This document shows, in pieces, positions 15,791 through 22,841 of a DNA stretch of 33,268 bases. The notes below the pieces were generated by a model. It was not told the origin of the DNA. It saw only the letters and a program-made list of their open reading frames with translations, and made no database searches. The stretch's first letter is position 1. Every line of letters starts with the position of its first letter. A program made the translations under genes and the position numbers. This stretch comes from Streptococcus sp. HF-1907 (GTDB lineage Bacteria > Bacillota > Bacilli > Lactobacillales > Streptococcaceae). Where the stretch lies: NCBI RefSeq assembly GCF_015594605.1, contig NZ_JADNQT010000019.1, forward strand, positions 1 to 33,268, in the 5' to 3' direction.

Positions 15791-18442
15791 CTATTTAGCA
15801 AGTTTTTCCATCTCCGCAATCCGCTCAACAGTAGCGTCATACTTAGCTTGGTAATCCAATTGTTTCTCACGTTCTTTTTCGACAACTTCTGGTTTGGCGT
15901 TAGCAACAAATCGCTCATTTCCGAGTTTCTTGGCTACCATATCTAGTTCTTTCTGCCATTTGGCGAGTTCTTTGTTGAGGCGGGCGAGCTCTTCTTCTAC
16001 GTTGAGGAGGTCTGCGAGTGGTAAGAAGATTTCTGCACCTGTGATAACGGCTGACATTGCCAATTCTGGGGCAGAAAGATTGCTTGAGATTTCAAGTGTT
16101 TCTGGGTTTGTGAAGCGTTTGATGTAGTTGACGTTGCTGTTAAAGAAGTCTTCAAGCTCTTTATCAGCTGTTTTTATCAAGATTGTGATTGGTTTGCTTG
16201 GCGCAACATTCACTTCAGCTCTGCTATTTCGCACAGAACGAATCAAGTCTTTGAGACTTTCCACGCCAGTGTGCGCAGCTTCATTTTCAAAGGCTGGGTT
16301 AACCACTGGGTAGTCTGCTGTCACGATTGAGCCGTCCGCATACTGGTCGAAGATTTCTTCGGTTACGAAAGGCATGATTGGGTGGAGGAGGCGAAGGATT
16401 TTGTCCAAAGTGTAGAGGAGGACAGAGCGTGTCATGGCTTTTTCGTCCTCATTGTCGCTGTAAAGCACTTCCTTAGTCAATTCAACATACCAGTTGGCAA
16501 ATTCTTCCCAGATAAAGTTGTAAAGGATATGACCAGCCACACCAAACTCAAACTTGTCAAAGTTTTCAGTGACTTTGCCGATAGTTTCGTTGAGGTTGTG
16601 AAGAATCCAGCGGTCCGTCACGTTTCCAGCTTGGCTATTAGCTACTTTGGCAACATTAGCTGACGCTTGCTCAAGCGTGAGCCCTTCATTATTCATGAGG
16701 ATGTAACGGGAAATGTTCCAAATCTTGTTAATGAAGTTCCAGCTGGCATCCATTTTTTCGTATGAGAAACGCACGTCTTGTCCAGGAGCAGAGCCGTTTG
16801 ACAAGAACCAGCGCAAGCTATCTGCACCGTATTTCTCAATAACATCCATTGGGTCGATACCGTTACCAAGTGATTTAGACATCTTGCGACCTTGCTCATC
16901 ACGGATAAGACCGTGAATAAGGACATTTTCAAAGGGACGACGACCAGTGAATTCCAAGGATTGGAAAATCATGCGTGACACCCAGAAGAAGATGATGTCG
17001 TAACCAGTGACAAGGGTTGATGTTGGGAAGTAACGTTTGAAGTCTTCTGACTCTTCATCAGGCCAACCCATAGTTGAGAATGGCCAAAGAGCAGAGCTGA
17101 ACCAAGTGTCCAAGACGTCTTCGTCCTGAGTCCAACCGTCACCTTCAGGAGCTTCTTCACCGACGTAAATTTCACCCTCAGCATTGTACCAAGCAGGGAT
17201 TTGGTGCCCCCACCAGAGCTGACGTGAGATAACCCAGTCGTGGACATTTTCCATCCATTGAAGGAAAGTATCGTTGAAACGAGGTGGGTAGAAGGTCACC
17301 TTGTCGTCGGTTTCTTGGTTGGCAATGGCATTCTTAGCCAACTCATCCATCTTAACGAACCATTGAGTTGACAAGCGAGGCTCAACCACAACACCTGTAC
17401 GTTCTGAGTGACCAACTGAGTGTGTCATTGGTTCAATCTTGATAAGGGCACCAAGTTCTTCCAATTTAGCCACAACAGCTTTGCGGGCTTCAAAACGATC
17501 CATACCCTTAAATTCACCAGCAAGTTCGTTCATGGTACCATCGTCGTTCATAACGTTGACTTGTGGGAGGTTGTGACGTTGACCAACGAGGAAGTCGTTA
17601 GGGTCATGTGCAGGCGTGATTTTAACCACACCAGTTCCGAATTCTGGGTCTGCGTGTTCATCACCGACGATTGGGATAGCCTTGTTAACGATTGGAAGGA
17701 TAACATTTTTACCAATCAAATTTTTGTAACGGTCATCATTTGGGTTAACTGCGACGGCAACATCACCAAACATGGTCTCTGGACGAGTTGTTGCCACCTC
17801 TAAAGCGCGCGAGCCATCTTCCAACATATAATTCATATGGTAGAAAGCCCCCTCAACATCTTTGTGGATGACTTCAATGTCTGAAAGGGCTGTACGGGCT
17901 TTAGGATCCCAGTTGATAATGAACTCACCGCGGTAAATCCAGCCCTTTTCGTAGAGTTTGACGAAAACCTTGCGGACCGCTTTTGACAATCCTTCATCAA
18001 GGGTGAAACGTTCACGTGAGTAATCAACAGAGATGCCCATTTTGCCCCACTGCTCCTTGATAGTTGAAGCATATTCGTCTTTCCATTCCCAGACTTTATC
18101 GAGGAATTTGTCACGACCAAGGTCGTACCTAGAGACGCCAGATTCCGCAAGACGAGCCTCTACCTTAGCTTGGGTCGCAATCCCGGCATGGTCCATACCT
18201 GGCAACCAAAGCGTGTCAAAACCTTGCATGCGCTTCTGACGAATAATAATATCTTGCAAAGTCGTATCCCAAGCGTGACCAAGGTGTAACTTACCAGTTA
18301 CATTTGGTGGTGGAATAACGATAGAATAAGGGTGTGCCTTCTTGTCGCCTGAAGGCTTGAAAACATCCGCATCAAGCCATTTTTGGTAACGACCAGCCTC
18401 AACCTCGGCTGGATTGTATTTAGGTGAAAGTTCTTTAGACAT
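15791..18442 (-). CDS. valS: Valyl-tRNA synthetase ValS
   Basis: 883-residue class Ia synthetase that charges tRNA-Val, with an editing domain against threonine. The HIGH motif is HLGH in [14 protein letters not shown], near residue 46. The KMSKS motif is in [11 protein letters not shown]. Tryptophan-rich [10 protein letters not shown] and a C-terminal coiled-coil arm ([13 protein letters not shown] ... MEKLAK) are present. I start at ATG 18440-18442 ([11 protein letters not shown]), which has AAAGGAGA upstream; a longer frame runs back into the RNase H-like gene and is rejected. It lies 13 bases after that gene and is the last member of a set that starts with a T-box leader at 20185-20460. 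Confidence 0.96.
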   Translation of the reverse strand: MSKELSPKYNPAEVEAGRYQKWLDADVFKPSGDKKAHPYSIVIPPPNVTGKLHLGHAWDTTLQDIIIRQKRMQGFDTLWLPGMDHAGIATQAKVEARLAESGVSRYDLGRDKFLDKVWEWKDEYASTIKEQWGKMGISVDYSRERFTLDEGLSKAVRKVFVKLYEKGWIYRGEFIINWDPKARTALSDIEVIHKDVEGAFYHMNYMLEDGSRALEVATTRPETMFGDVAVAVNPNDDRYKNLIGKNVILPIVNKAIPIVGDEHADPEFGTGVVKITPAHDPNDFLVGQRHNLPQVNVMNDDGTMNELAGEFKGMDRFEARKAVVAKLEELGALIKIEPMTHSVGHSERTGVVVEPRLSTQWFVKMDELAKNAIANQETDDKVTFYPPRFNDTFLQWMENVHDWVISRQLWWGHQIPAWYNAEGEIYVGEEAPEGDGWTQDEDVLDTWFSSALWPFSTMGWPDEESEDFKRYFPTSTLVTGYDIIFFWVSRMIFQSLEFTGRRPFENVLIHGLIRDEQGRKMSKSLGNGIDPMDVIEKYGADSLRWFLSNGSAPGQDVRFSYEKMDASWNFINKIWNISRYILMNNEGLTLEQASANVAKVANSQAGNVTDRWILHNLNETIGKVTENFDKFEFGVAGHILYNFIWEEFANWYVELTKEVLYSDNEDEKAMTRSVLLYTLDKILRLLHPIMPFVTEEIFDQYADGSIVTADYPVVNPAFENEAAHTGVESLKDLIRSVRNSRAEVNVAPSKPITILIKTADKELEDFFNSNVNYIKRFTNPETLEISSNLSAPELAMSAVITGAEIFLPLADLLNVEEELARLNKELAKWQKELDMVAKKLGNERFVANAKPEVVEKEREKQLDYQAKYDATVERIAEMEKLAK

Positions 18443-18455
18443 GTGTGTTCTCCTT

Positions 18456-18926
18456 TTATCTATGATATCCCAAATCAGCGGGATTAGAATCTCCTGAAAT
18501 TTTCCTAATTTCTCCCCCAGATTTTTCAAAATTTTCACGTTGTTTAGTTACTTTGCCTATCAATTCAATAGTTTCAGAATTTTTGATATTCTTCTGATTG
18601 TACTGTCCTTTTGACCAATATTGAATTGCAATATTACTGTCTCCACAAATAACATTTGCTTGAATCCGTTCCGCGATTTTCATAGCAAAGAATAGTGCTA
18701 ATAATTCTCCATGATTATTTGTTAATCCCTCTTTTAAAATTGCTATTCCACTTTCCTCATCAACGCTTTCAACACCATACAGGCTAGTAGAATATTCTGA
18801 TAAATCTAAACTTAAAAGTAATGGAGTTTTTGATTCGTCCAAAACATTTACTTTAGTTTGTTCTCTATCGTTATTACCGTTATAACCAATCGTACTTGCA
18901 TCAAAATAGATTATTTTTTCATTCAT
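18456..18926 (-). CDS. RNase H-like domain protein
   Basis: 156 residues. The acidic residues of an RNase H fold are visible: Asp9 (YFDAS), Glu74 ([12 protein letters not shown]), Asp96 (ICGDSNIAI) and Asp151 in the NPADLGYHR end motif. The layout fits a short ribonuclease HI-type or reverse-transcriptase-associated RNase H domain more than RNase HII. It has no extra domains. The start has AGGGGTGTAG at the right distance. The codon use and AT content differ from valS, which may hint at later insertion between the T-box leader and valS. Its biological role here is unknown. Confidence 0.65.
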   Translation of the reverse strand: MNEKIIYFDASTIGYNGNNDREQTKVNVLDESKTPLLLSLDLSEYSTSLYGVESVDEESGIAILKEGLTNNHGELLALFFAMKIAERIQANVICGDSNIAIQYWSKGQYNQKNIKNSETIELIGKVTKQRENFEKSGGEIRKISGDSNPADLGYHR

Positions 18927-18954
18927 TATCTACACCCCTAAATATTAATTTCAA

Positions 18955-19518
18955 TTATCTCTTCATTTCCCACTCACTCTTCAGCAAGCCATATCTCAAC
19001 TCATCACAGCGATTGCCTTGGGCATCTTTCCGATCCCGGATGCGAGCTTCAAGAGTAAAGCCAAGTTTTTCCGCAACTCGTTGACTTTGGACATTGTAGC
19101 CAAAGCAGACCAGTTCAATCTTGTGAAGGCCTAAATCTTTAAAACCTAGGTCAATCAAGGCACGCGCCGCTTCTGGGACATAACCTCGTCCCCAATAGTC
19201 TGGGTGTAAGGTGTAGCCAATCTCCAATACATCGTCTTCGTGGCGATGATTGAAATCAACAGATCCGATGACCGTATCCGTCCCTTTGACCACAATGCCA
19301 TAGCCTGCTGGGAGGTTGTCTTTTTGATTACGCTCAGGGAGGAGATGTTCTAAATAATAGATTTCCTCTTCGAGGGTCTTAACAGGTGGGAAACCTGCTG
19401 GGTAGGAGACTTCTGGACGACTAGCGTAGGCGTAGATTTCCTCCGCATCCGCCACTGTACGGACTCGTAAGACGAGTCGCTCCGTTTCGATTTGTTCAGG
19501 TAACTCAGCTCTTGTCAT
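18955..19518 (-). CDS. GNAT family N-acetyltransferase (RimJ/RimL-like)
   Basis: 187 residues. The opening IETERLVLRV and the segment LEIGYTLHPDYWGRGYVPEA with LGFTLEARIRD are typical of the RimJ/RimL-like branch that acetylates protein N-termini or small amines. The exact substrate is unknown. I choose ATG 19516-19518 with GAGGAAAAAAG upstream; the longer frame begins in the preceding gene. It overlaps the flavin reductase gene by 14 bases. Confidence 0.85.
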   Translation of the reverse strand: MTRAELPEQIETERLVLRVRTVADAEEIYAYASRPEVSYPAGFPPVKTLEEEIYYLEHLLPERNQKDNLPAGYGIVVKGTDTVIGSVDFNHRHEDDVLEIGYTLHPDYWGRGYVPEAARALIDLGFKDLGLHKIELVCFGYNVQSQRVAEKLGFTLEARIRDRKDAQGNRCDELRYGLLKSEWEMKR

Positions 19519-20083
19519 CTTTTTTCCTCGCTTTCTTGATAAAGCTTCCCATGGGGTCAACTCGGTCATCTAGATAACGGTAAACACGCTGATGGCCGTC
19601 CCCCATAAAGTAAGTTGGAGCAAAGCAGTCATTTTTAAAATGGCCTTTATCGTCCAAGAGTTCTGGATCAGCCAGCCGATCAAGAATCTTAGCAAAGGTA
19701 TGACAGATACCATCTTCCTCAATAATTCTGTCGACCTCACAATCCAGAACGACTGGACAGGCATTCAGGATAGGTGCTTGTGTCAAATCAGAAGGTTGAA
19801 AATCTATGCCGAGTTTAGCAATCTTCTCACGACGACTAATAAATTCAGCCTGCTCCATCCTCAGCATAAAACTTTCATCAGGAATATTCACTGTGAACTT
19901 CTGATAATGCTTAATCTGGTCTGCCGCATTTTCCTCACTACCAACCCCTATAACGAGCCAATCTCCTAGACTATAAGAAGAACTACAAGTCGTCACATTA
20001 TAGCCATAGGTCTGGTCCTGGTAACCCAAGATAAAAATGGGAAAACCATAGTACAATTTACTGGTCTCAAAAGATTGCTTCAT
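19505..20083 (-). CDS. Flavin reductase family protein (FMN-binding)
   Basis: 192 residues with the split-barrel FMN-binding pattern: YGFPIFILGYQDQTYGYNVTTCSSSYSLGDWLVIGVG near the N-terminus, and FTVNIPDESFMLR. Such proteins reduce or bind FMN and serve partner enzymes or unknown substrates. The start ATG 20081-20083 has GGGAGGG upstream. It is the first gene after the T-box terminator, so aminoacyl-tRNA level would control it. A flavin reductase seems an odd T-box target, and valS three genes further down is the more natural one. Confidence 0.8.
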   Translation of the reverse strand: MKQSFETSKLYYGFPIFILGYQDQTYGYNVTTCSSSYSLGDWLVIGVGSEENAADQIKHYQKFTVNIPDESFMLRMEQAEFISRREKIAKLGIDFQPSDLTQAPILNACPVVLDCEVDRIIEEDGICHTFAKILDRLADPELLDDKGHFKNDCFAPTYFMGDGHQRVYRYLDDRVDPMGSFIKKARKKDDKS

Positions 20084-20184
20084 GTCACCCTCCCTTGATA
20101 GGAACGTAGACCTCGCTTTCGCTCCGTCTGAATCAATATCTCTAAATTCACCTGCGACCTTCGGTCTTGGTTCTTTAAAAGCTA

Positions 20185-20460
20185 TAAAAAATCCCTGCCA
20201 TAACCATGACAGGGACGAATATGTATCCGCGGTACCACCACTGTTTCAGACGTCGGGCGTCTGCTACTCATTTCTTTGATTGTGACATCAGCAACCAGCC
20301 TTGACATTTGTGCGGATTTCTCAGCAACACCGCTTCCTGTGACAAATGGAATTCAAAACACCTCTGAATGGTCTTATTTTAACAAAAATCAGGGCAGAAA
20401 GCAAACCATCAATTTCACTTTCTTGCAATCATCTCATTCACTAACCTCTCCTCGGTGGCT
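20185..20460 (-). promoter_or_regulatory. T-box leader with terminator/antiterminator
   Basis: On the minus strand the T-box core GGTGGTACCGCGGATA lies at 20223-20238. It is followed by CGTCCCTGTCAT...ATGGCAGGG and TTTTTT, the terminator at 20185-20213. Upstream are a stem-loop AGACG...CGTCT, a large stem CATTTGT/ACAAATG, and a stem I-like hairpin AAGAAAG...CTTTCT. Uncharged tRNA should favour the antiterminator. I cannot fix the specifier codon: a GAA-TTC-C stretch suggests Phe or Ser, while GTC triplets nearby would fit Val. Downstream genes are the flavin reductase, GNAT, RNase H-like gene and valS. Confidence 0.85.
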
Positions 20461-20485
20461 CGGACGAGATGTGGTCAAACAGTGA

Positions 20486-20592
20486 CAAGCTGACAACAGT
20501 TGAGACGGCTTCTCGGAAACTCTAGGCAAGCTGGCAACACGTGAGACAGGTTTCCTAGAACTTTAGGCAACTTGTCTGCAATGCTGACAGCC
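20486..20592 (-). repeat. 41-bp degenerate tandem repeat, array 3
   Basis: Units start at 20486, 20527 and 20568, exactly 41 bp apart; the third is partial. Plus-strand units open CAAGCTGACAACAG and CAAGCTGGCAACAC and end TCTAGG and TTTAGG. Read on the minus strand the unit contains CTCAACTG, also found in array 1. The array lies just upstream of the T-box leader. The rest of 20593-20718 is gene-free and shows nothing else I can support. Confidence 0.75.
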
Positions 20593-20718
20593 ATTGAAAA
20601 ATGTGCGGGGGGCGGCAAAAAATTTGACGGGCTGAACCTAACTTGCGGCTGGTTGTCATAAATTTTAACGTTCTGCCACAGATTAAAAATATCCCTTTGG
20701 AAAATAATTATTATAATA

Positions 20719-20865
20719 GCGAACGGAGTGAGCCTTCCCGGATACTTTCGCCGTAGTGGTATTCTTAGCAACAACGAAGATGTTGCTAAGAACGAGATTT
20801 TCGAGACTGTGGGTTCGAAAATTAGCAATGAAACTCCGCTAGGAGTTTGCTTGCGTCCGCACTAT
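20719..20865 (+). repeat. Dispersed intergenic repeat, copy C
   Basis: It begins GCGAACGGAGTGAGC and ends TTGCGTCCGCACTAT. Inside are CTTTCGCCGTAGTG, a 12-bp hairpin with arms TCTTAGCAACA/TGTTGCTAAGA, a second hairpin ATTTTCGA/TCGAAAAT and AATGAAACTCCG. Copies A and B lie at 4208 and 6212. Confidence 0.7.
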
Positions 20866-20902
20866 TTAAGAAAGTATCAAAATACCAATTTTAATTTAAC
20901 AT

Positions 20903-20937
20903 AAAAAACCAACCCACTTAAACAAGAAGTGAGGTGG
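20903..20937 (-). terminator. Terminator of the DUF1912/HhH operon
   Basis: On the minus strand CCACCTCACTT pairs with AAGTGGGTTGG with one mismatch and one G-T pair, then TTTTTT. Confidence 0.75.
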
Positions 20938-20956
20938 TGCCAAATGGCAATTGTTA

Positions 20957-21280
20957 CTAAGCTTTAAAGCTGACGCCGTTTTCCTCAAGTTTCTTAACAG
21001 TAGCTGGGCCAATGCCTTTGAGGGCTAAGAGGTCTTCTTTGGTTTTCTGTTTAAAATCGACCATGGATTGAATACCCGCTTGGTAAAGCGTTGCAATTAG
21101 GTTGGCGCGGATGCCTTCAACCGCTCCAAGGGCTGAAAATTCTTCCAAGCTCAATACGGCTGCGCTCTGCACTGCTTCTTTTGCTGGACTTGTCTCTTTG
21201 ACCGTCACAGTCGTCTTGATAAGACCCTGACGTTTAAGTCCTCGTTTGTATTCTTTCTTGCGATTTTTTACTTTAGCCAC
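20957..21280 (-). CDS. Helix-hairpin-helix domain protein, unknown
   Basis: 107 residues. The N-terminal 25 residues are strongly basic (KVKNRKKEYKRGLKRQG). The C-terminal half holds a helix-hairpin-helix motif (LLALKGIGPATVKKLEENG), usual for sequence-independent DNA binding. The start is GTG 21278-21280 with GAGGAGG upstream. It follows the DUF1912 gene by 17 bases and shares its promoter. It could be a DNA-binding accessory protein; I know no characterised member. Confidence 0.75.
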   Translation of the reverse strand: MAKVKNRKKEYKRGLKRQGLIKTTVTVKETSPAKEAVQSAAVLSLEEFSALGAVEGIRANLIATLYQAGIQSMVDFKQKTKEDLLALKGIGPATVKKLEENGVSFKA

Positions 21281-21297
21281 GAAAATCCTCCTCTTTT

Positions 21298-21552
21298 TTA
21301 ATACTTTCTCTCACCGAATAGGCCGGCTGGCAGGTCGTGGAACCCTTTACCTTCATGATAATTGGCAAATTTTCCTTGTAAGAAACGATAAGCATCCAAC
21401 TTGCTTTCGTAGCGGATGTATGCATCAGCTGCGCGCTCATCCTTGTCCTCTTCGACAATCTTTTGCGCTTGTTCCATGGCCACATTGTTAACCATGATTT
21501 GAGTGTTGACCCACTCTTCAAAGTCTTTTAAAAATTCTTGTTCGTAAGACAT
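21298..21552 (-). CDS. DUF1912 family protein
   Basis: 84 residues, acidic and helical, starting MSYEQEFLKDFEEWVNTQ and ending GLFGERKY. This is a short family found in streptococci with no known function. The start has AGAGGATACC upstream, and a promoter with an extended -10 lies 30 bases before the ATG. It is the first gene of a two-gene unit with the HhH protein. Confidence 0.85.
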   Translation of the reverse strand: MSYEQEFLKDFEEWVNTQIMVNNVAMEQAQKIVEEDKDERAADAYIRYESKLDAYRFLQGKFANYHEGKGFHDLPAGLFGERKY

Positions 21553-21582
21553 GGTATCCTCTTTCCTTTTGATATCTTCAAC

Positions 21583-21610
21583 ATTATAGCATACTTGAAG
21601 GGCTTTTGAA
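21583..21610 (-). promoter_or_regulatory. Promoter of the DUF1912 operon
   Basis: On the minus strand TTCAAA (21605-21610), 16 bases, TATAAT (21583-21588) preceded by TGC. Confidence 0.7.
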
Positions 21611-21648
21611 AAATAGCAGAGCTATTTGTATGTGTCAAGATATTTTTC

Positions 21649-21677
21649 TTGCCACATTGTCACTTTCATGGTAATAT
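21649..21677 (+). promoter_or_regulatory. Promoter of tRNA-Thr
   Basis: TTGCCA (21649-21654), 17 bases, TAATAT (21672-21677), 12 bases before the mature tRNA 5' end. Confidence 0.65.
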
Positions 21678-21689
21678 AGATAAGTAATC

Positions 21690-21760
21690 GCCGCTATAGT
21701 TAAATGGTATAATAGAGCAATGGTAATGCTCCGTTCCGAGTTCGATTCTCGGTGGTGGCA
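21690..21760 (+). tRNA. tRNA-Thr(GGT)
   Basis: The sequence folds as a cloverleaf: acceptor GCCGCTA/TGGTGGC with two G-T pairs, D stem GTTA/TAAT, anticodon stem GAGCA/TGCTC with loop ATGGTAA, a 4-base variable loop and T stem CCGAG/CTCGG with TTCGATT. The anticodon is GGT. G1-C72 and C2-G71 fit threonine identity. CCA is not encoded; A follows at 21760. It has its own promoter and terminator. Confidence 0.9.
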
Positions 21761-21766
21761 GAGTCA

Positions 21767-21794
21767 AGAGGTTGGGTTTTCCAGCCTCTTTTTT
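21767..21794 (+). terminator. Terminator of tRNA-Thr
   Basis: AGAGGTTGG (21767-21775) pairs with CCAGCCTCT (21781-21789) with one G-T pair, then a T-run. Confidence 0.85.
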
Positions 21795-21809
21795 GTCAGC
21801 TCGATAGCC

Positions 21810-21985
21810 TTGTAAAATCAAAATAGTCTCCTCACATAAGACTATTTTGATTCACTTCTGCCAAAAGTGAACGCGAATACTACTATTTTGACTCACTTCT
21901 GGGAAAAGTAGCTCCGTTACCGCGATTGACGTTCCACTTCTGAGAAAAGTTGGCCCGTTAACGCGGTTTGCTCTCTTCATCAGAA
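21810..21985 (+). repeat. 41-bp degenerate tandem repeat, array 4
   Basis: Units start at 21810, 21851, 21892, 21933 and 21974, each exactly 41 bp apart. They share CACTTCTG-nn-AAAAGT near the start and a CGTTA-CGCG core (units at 21892 and 21933). The 21810 and 21851 units share the end ACTATTTTGA. The last unit, TTCATCAGAAAA, matches the CTCATCAGAAAA box of array 2. It fills the space between the tRNA-Thr terminator and the kinase terminator. Confidence 0.8.
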
Positions 21986-21987
21986 AA

Positions 21988-22038
21988 TGAAAAAGGCATG
22001 TCTCCCATCGGTCCTATCGAATAGAGGAAACATACCTT
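21988..22038 (-). terminator. Terminator of the P-loop kinase gene
   Basis: On the minus strand AAGGTATGTTTCC (22026-22038) pairs with GGGAGACATGCCTT (21993-22006), including G-T pairs, then TTTCATTTTC. Confidence 0.75.
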
Positions 22039-22045
22039 ATAGATT

Positions 22046-22570
22046 TCATTTAGTGAGCTTCAGCTGGGCTAGAACTTGCTGGCAGTCTGCTTGGTTCTTG
22101 ACAATATAGACCTGACCAGAGAAGTCTGCCAACTTTTCTTGGATTTGCGGATTATTTTTCTTAGGAAAATGCCATATGAACTTGAGAAAGTCCAGATAGT
22201 CCTTGTCAAAGCGCTCGCTAAATGCGGCTGGCATCTCAGGACGACTGGCACGGTTCTTGCGAAAGGACAGCGACCGCCTGATGACCCGCCACAAAGCCTT
22301 CCAGACCGGCACTTGAAACCAAACCACCACATCAGCCTCAGCCAGACGCAGATCCAAACTGCCATTATAATTGCCATCAATGACCCAGTCCTCCTGCTGA
22401 CTCATAAAGGTTTTGATGTTTTGGGTAAATCGCTGCGCGGCCTCGTCCGAATAATCATCAGCATGCCAGAGCGTATCCAAATGCAAGACAGGCAAGCCAA
22501 GCTGCGCCTCCAATTGACGAGAAAAAGTCGTTTTGCCCGCCCCAGAACTGCCAACTAATAAGATTTTCAT
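22046..22570 (-). CDS. P-loop kinase, DNA topology modulation protein FlaR-like
   Basis: 174 residues. Walker A GSSGAGKTT lies at the very start (MKILLVGSSGAGKTT), and the family pattern LHLDTLWH, WVIDGNY and a W/F-rich C-terminal segment follow. The family is related to adenylate and shikimate kinases; the name FlaR comes from distant annotation and says little of function. I start at ATG 22568-22570 with GGAGTGGAGC upstream rather than the TTG four codons earlier. A terminator separates it from the redox cluster upstream. Confidence 0.8.
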   Translation of the reverse strand: MKILLVGSSGAGKTTFSRQLEAQLGLPVLHLDTLWHADDYSDEAAQRFTQNIKTFMSQQEDWVIDGNYNGSLDLRLAEADVVVWFQVPVWKALWRVIRRSLSFRKNRASRPEMPAAFSERFDKDYLDFLKFIWHFPKKNNPQIQEKLADFSGQVYIVKNQADCQQVLAQLKLTK

Positions 22571-22615
22571 GCTCCACTCCAATTATTAAATCATTTTCTA
22601 TCTTACCATAACCAA

Positions 22616-22645
22616 GCAAAAAAGCAAGGCAAGCTGCCCTGCTTT
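22616..22645 (-). terminator. Terminator of the flavoprotein operon
   Basis: On the minus strand AAAGCAGGGCA (22635-22645), loop GCT, TGCCTTGCTTT, then TTT. It follows the 57-residue membrane gene by 5 bases. Confidence 0.8.
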
Positions 22646-22650
22646 CATAC

Positions 22651-22824
22651 TTAATACCATTTTGTCAGTGTTGAGCTGATGATGGATAAGCATCCGACTA
22701 GTAGGGCGATGAAGAGACTCAGTTCCCATTCATGGAGGGGGGAGCCTGTAGTCATCCAACGCCAGATGCAAAGCGCTAGCCCAGTTACTAGAAAGACAGA
22801 TATAAACGTTTTGAGCTTAGTCAT
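22651..22824 (-). CDS. 57-residue membrane protein at the end of the flavoprotein operon
   Basis: This short frame (MTKLKTFISVFLVTG ... SSTLTKWY) has ATG at 22822-22824 and TAA at 22651-22653. AAAAGGAGAA lies at ideal spacing. It holds two hydrophobic segments (about 6-22 and 36-52) joined by a short loop with WRWMTTGSPLHEWE. It starts 18 bases after the 803-residue flavoprotein and ends at the operon terminator, so it is part of that unit. I do not recognise a family. It could help anchor the flavoprotein at the membrane or serve transport, both inferred. Confidence 0.75.
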   Translation of the reverse strand: MTKLKTFISVFLVTGLALCIWRWMTTGSPLHEWELSLFIALLVGCLSIISSTLTKWY

Positions 22825-22841
22825 CACTTCTCCTTTTCAGC

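Noticed and set aside
18443..18538. N-terminal extension of valS
   Set aside because: It lies over the end of the RNase H-like gene, while MSKEL at 18442 has a strong ribosome site and matches the family start.
20475..20828. 117-codon minus-strand frame
   Set aside because: It runs through a 41-bp array and part of a dispersed repeat, has no ribosome site and an unlikely composition.
22076..22558. 160-codon plus-strand frame opposite the P-loop kinase
   Set aside because: The opposite strand has a full Walker A protein with ribosome site and terminator; this frame is its shadow.
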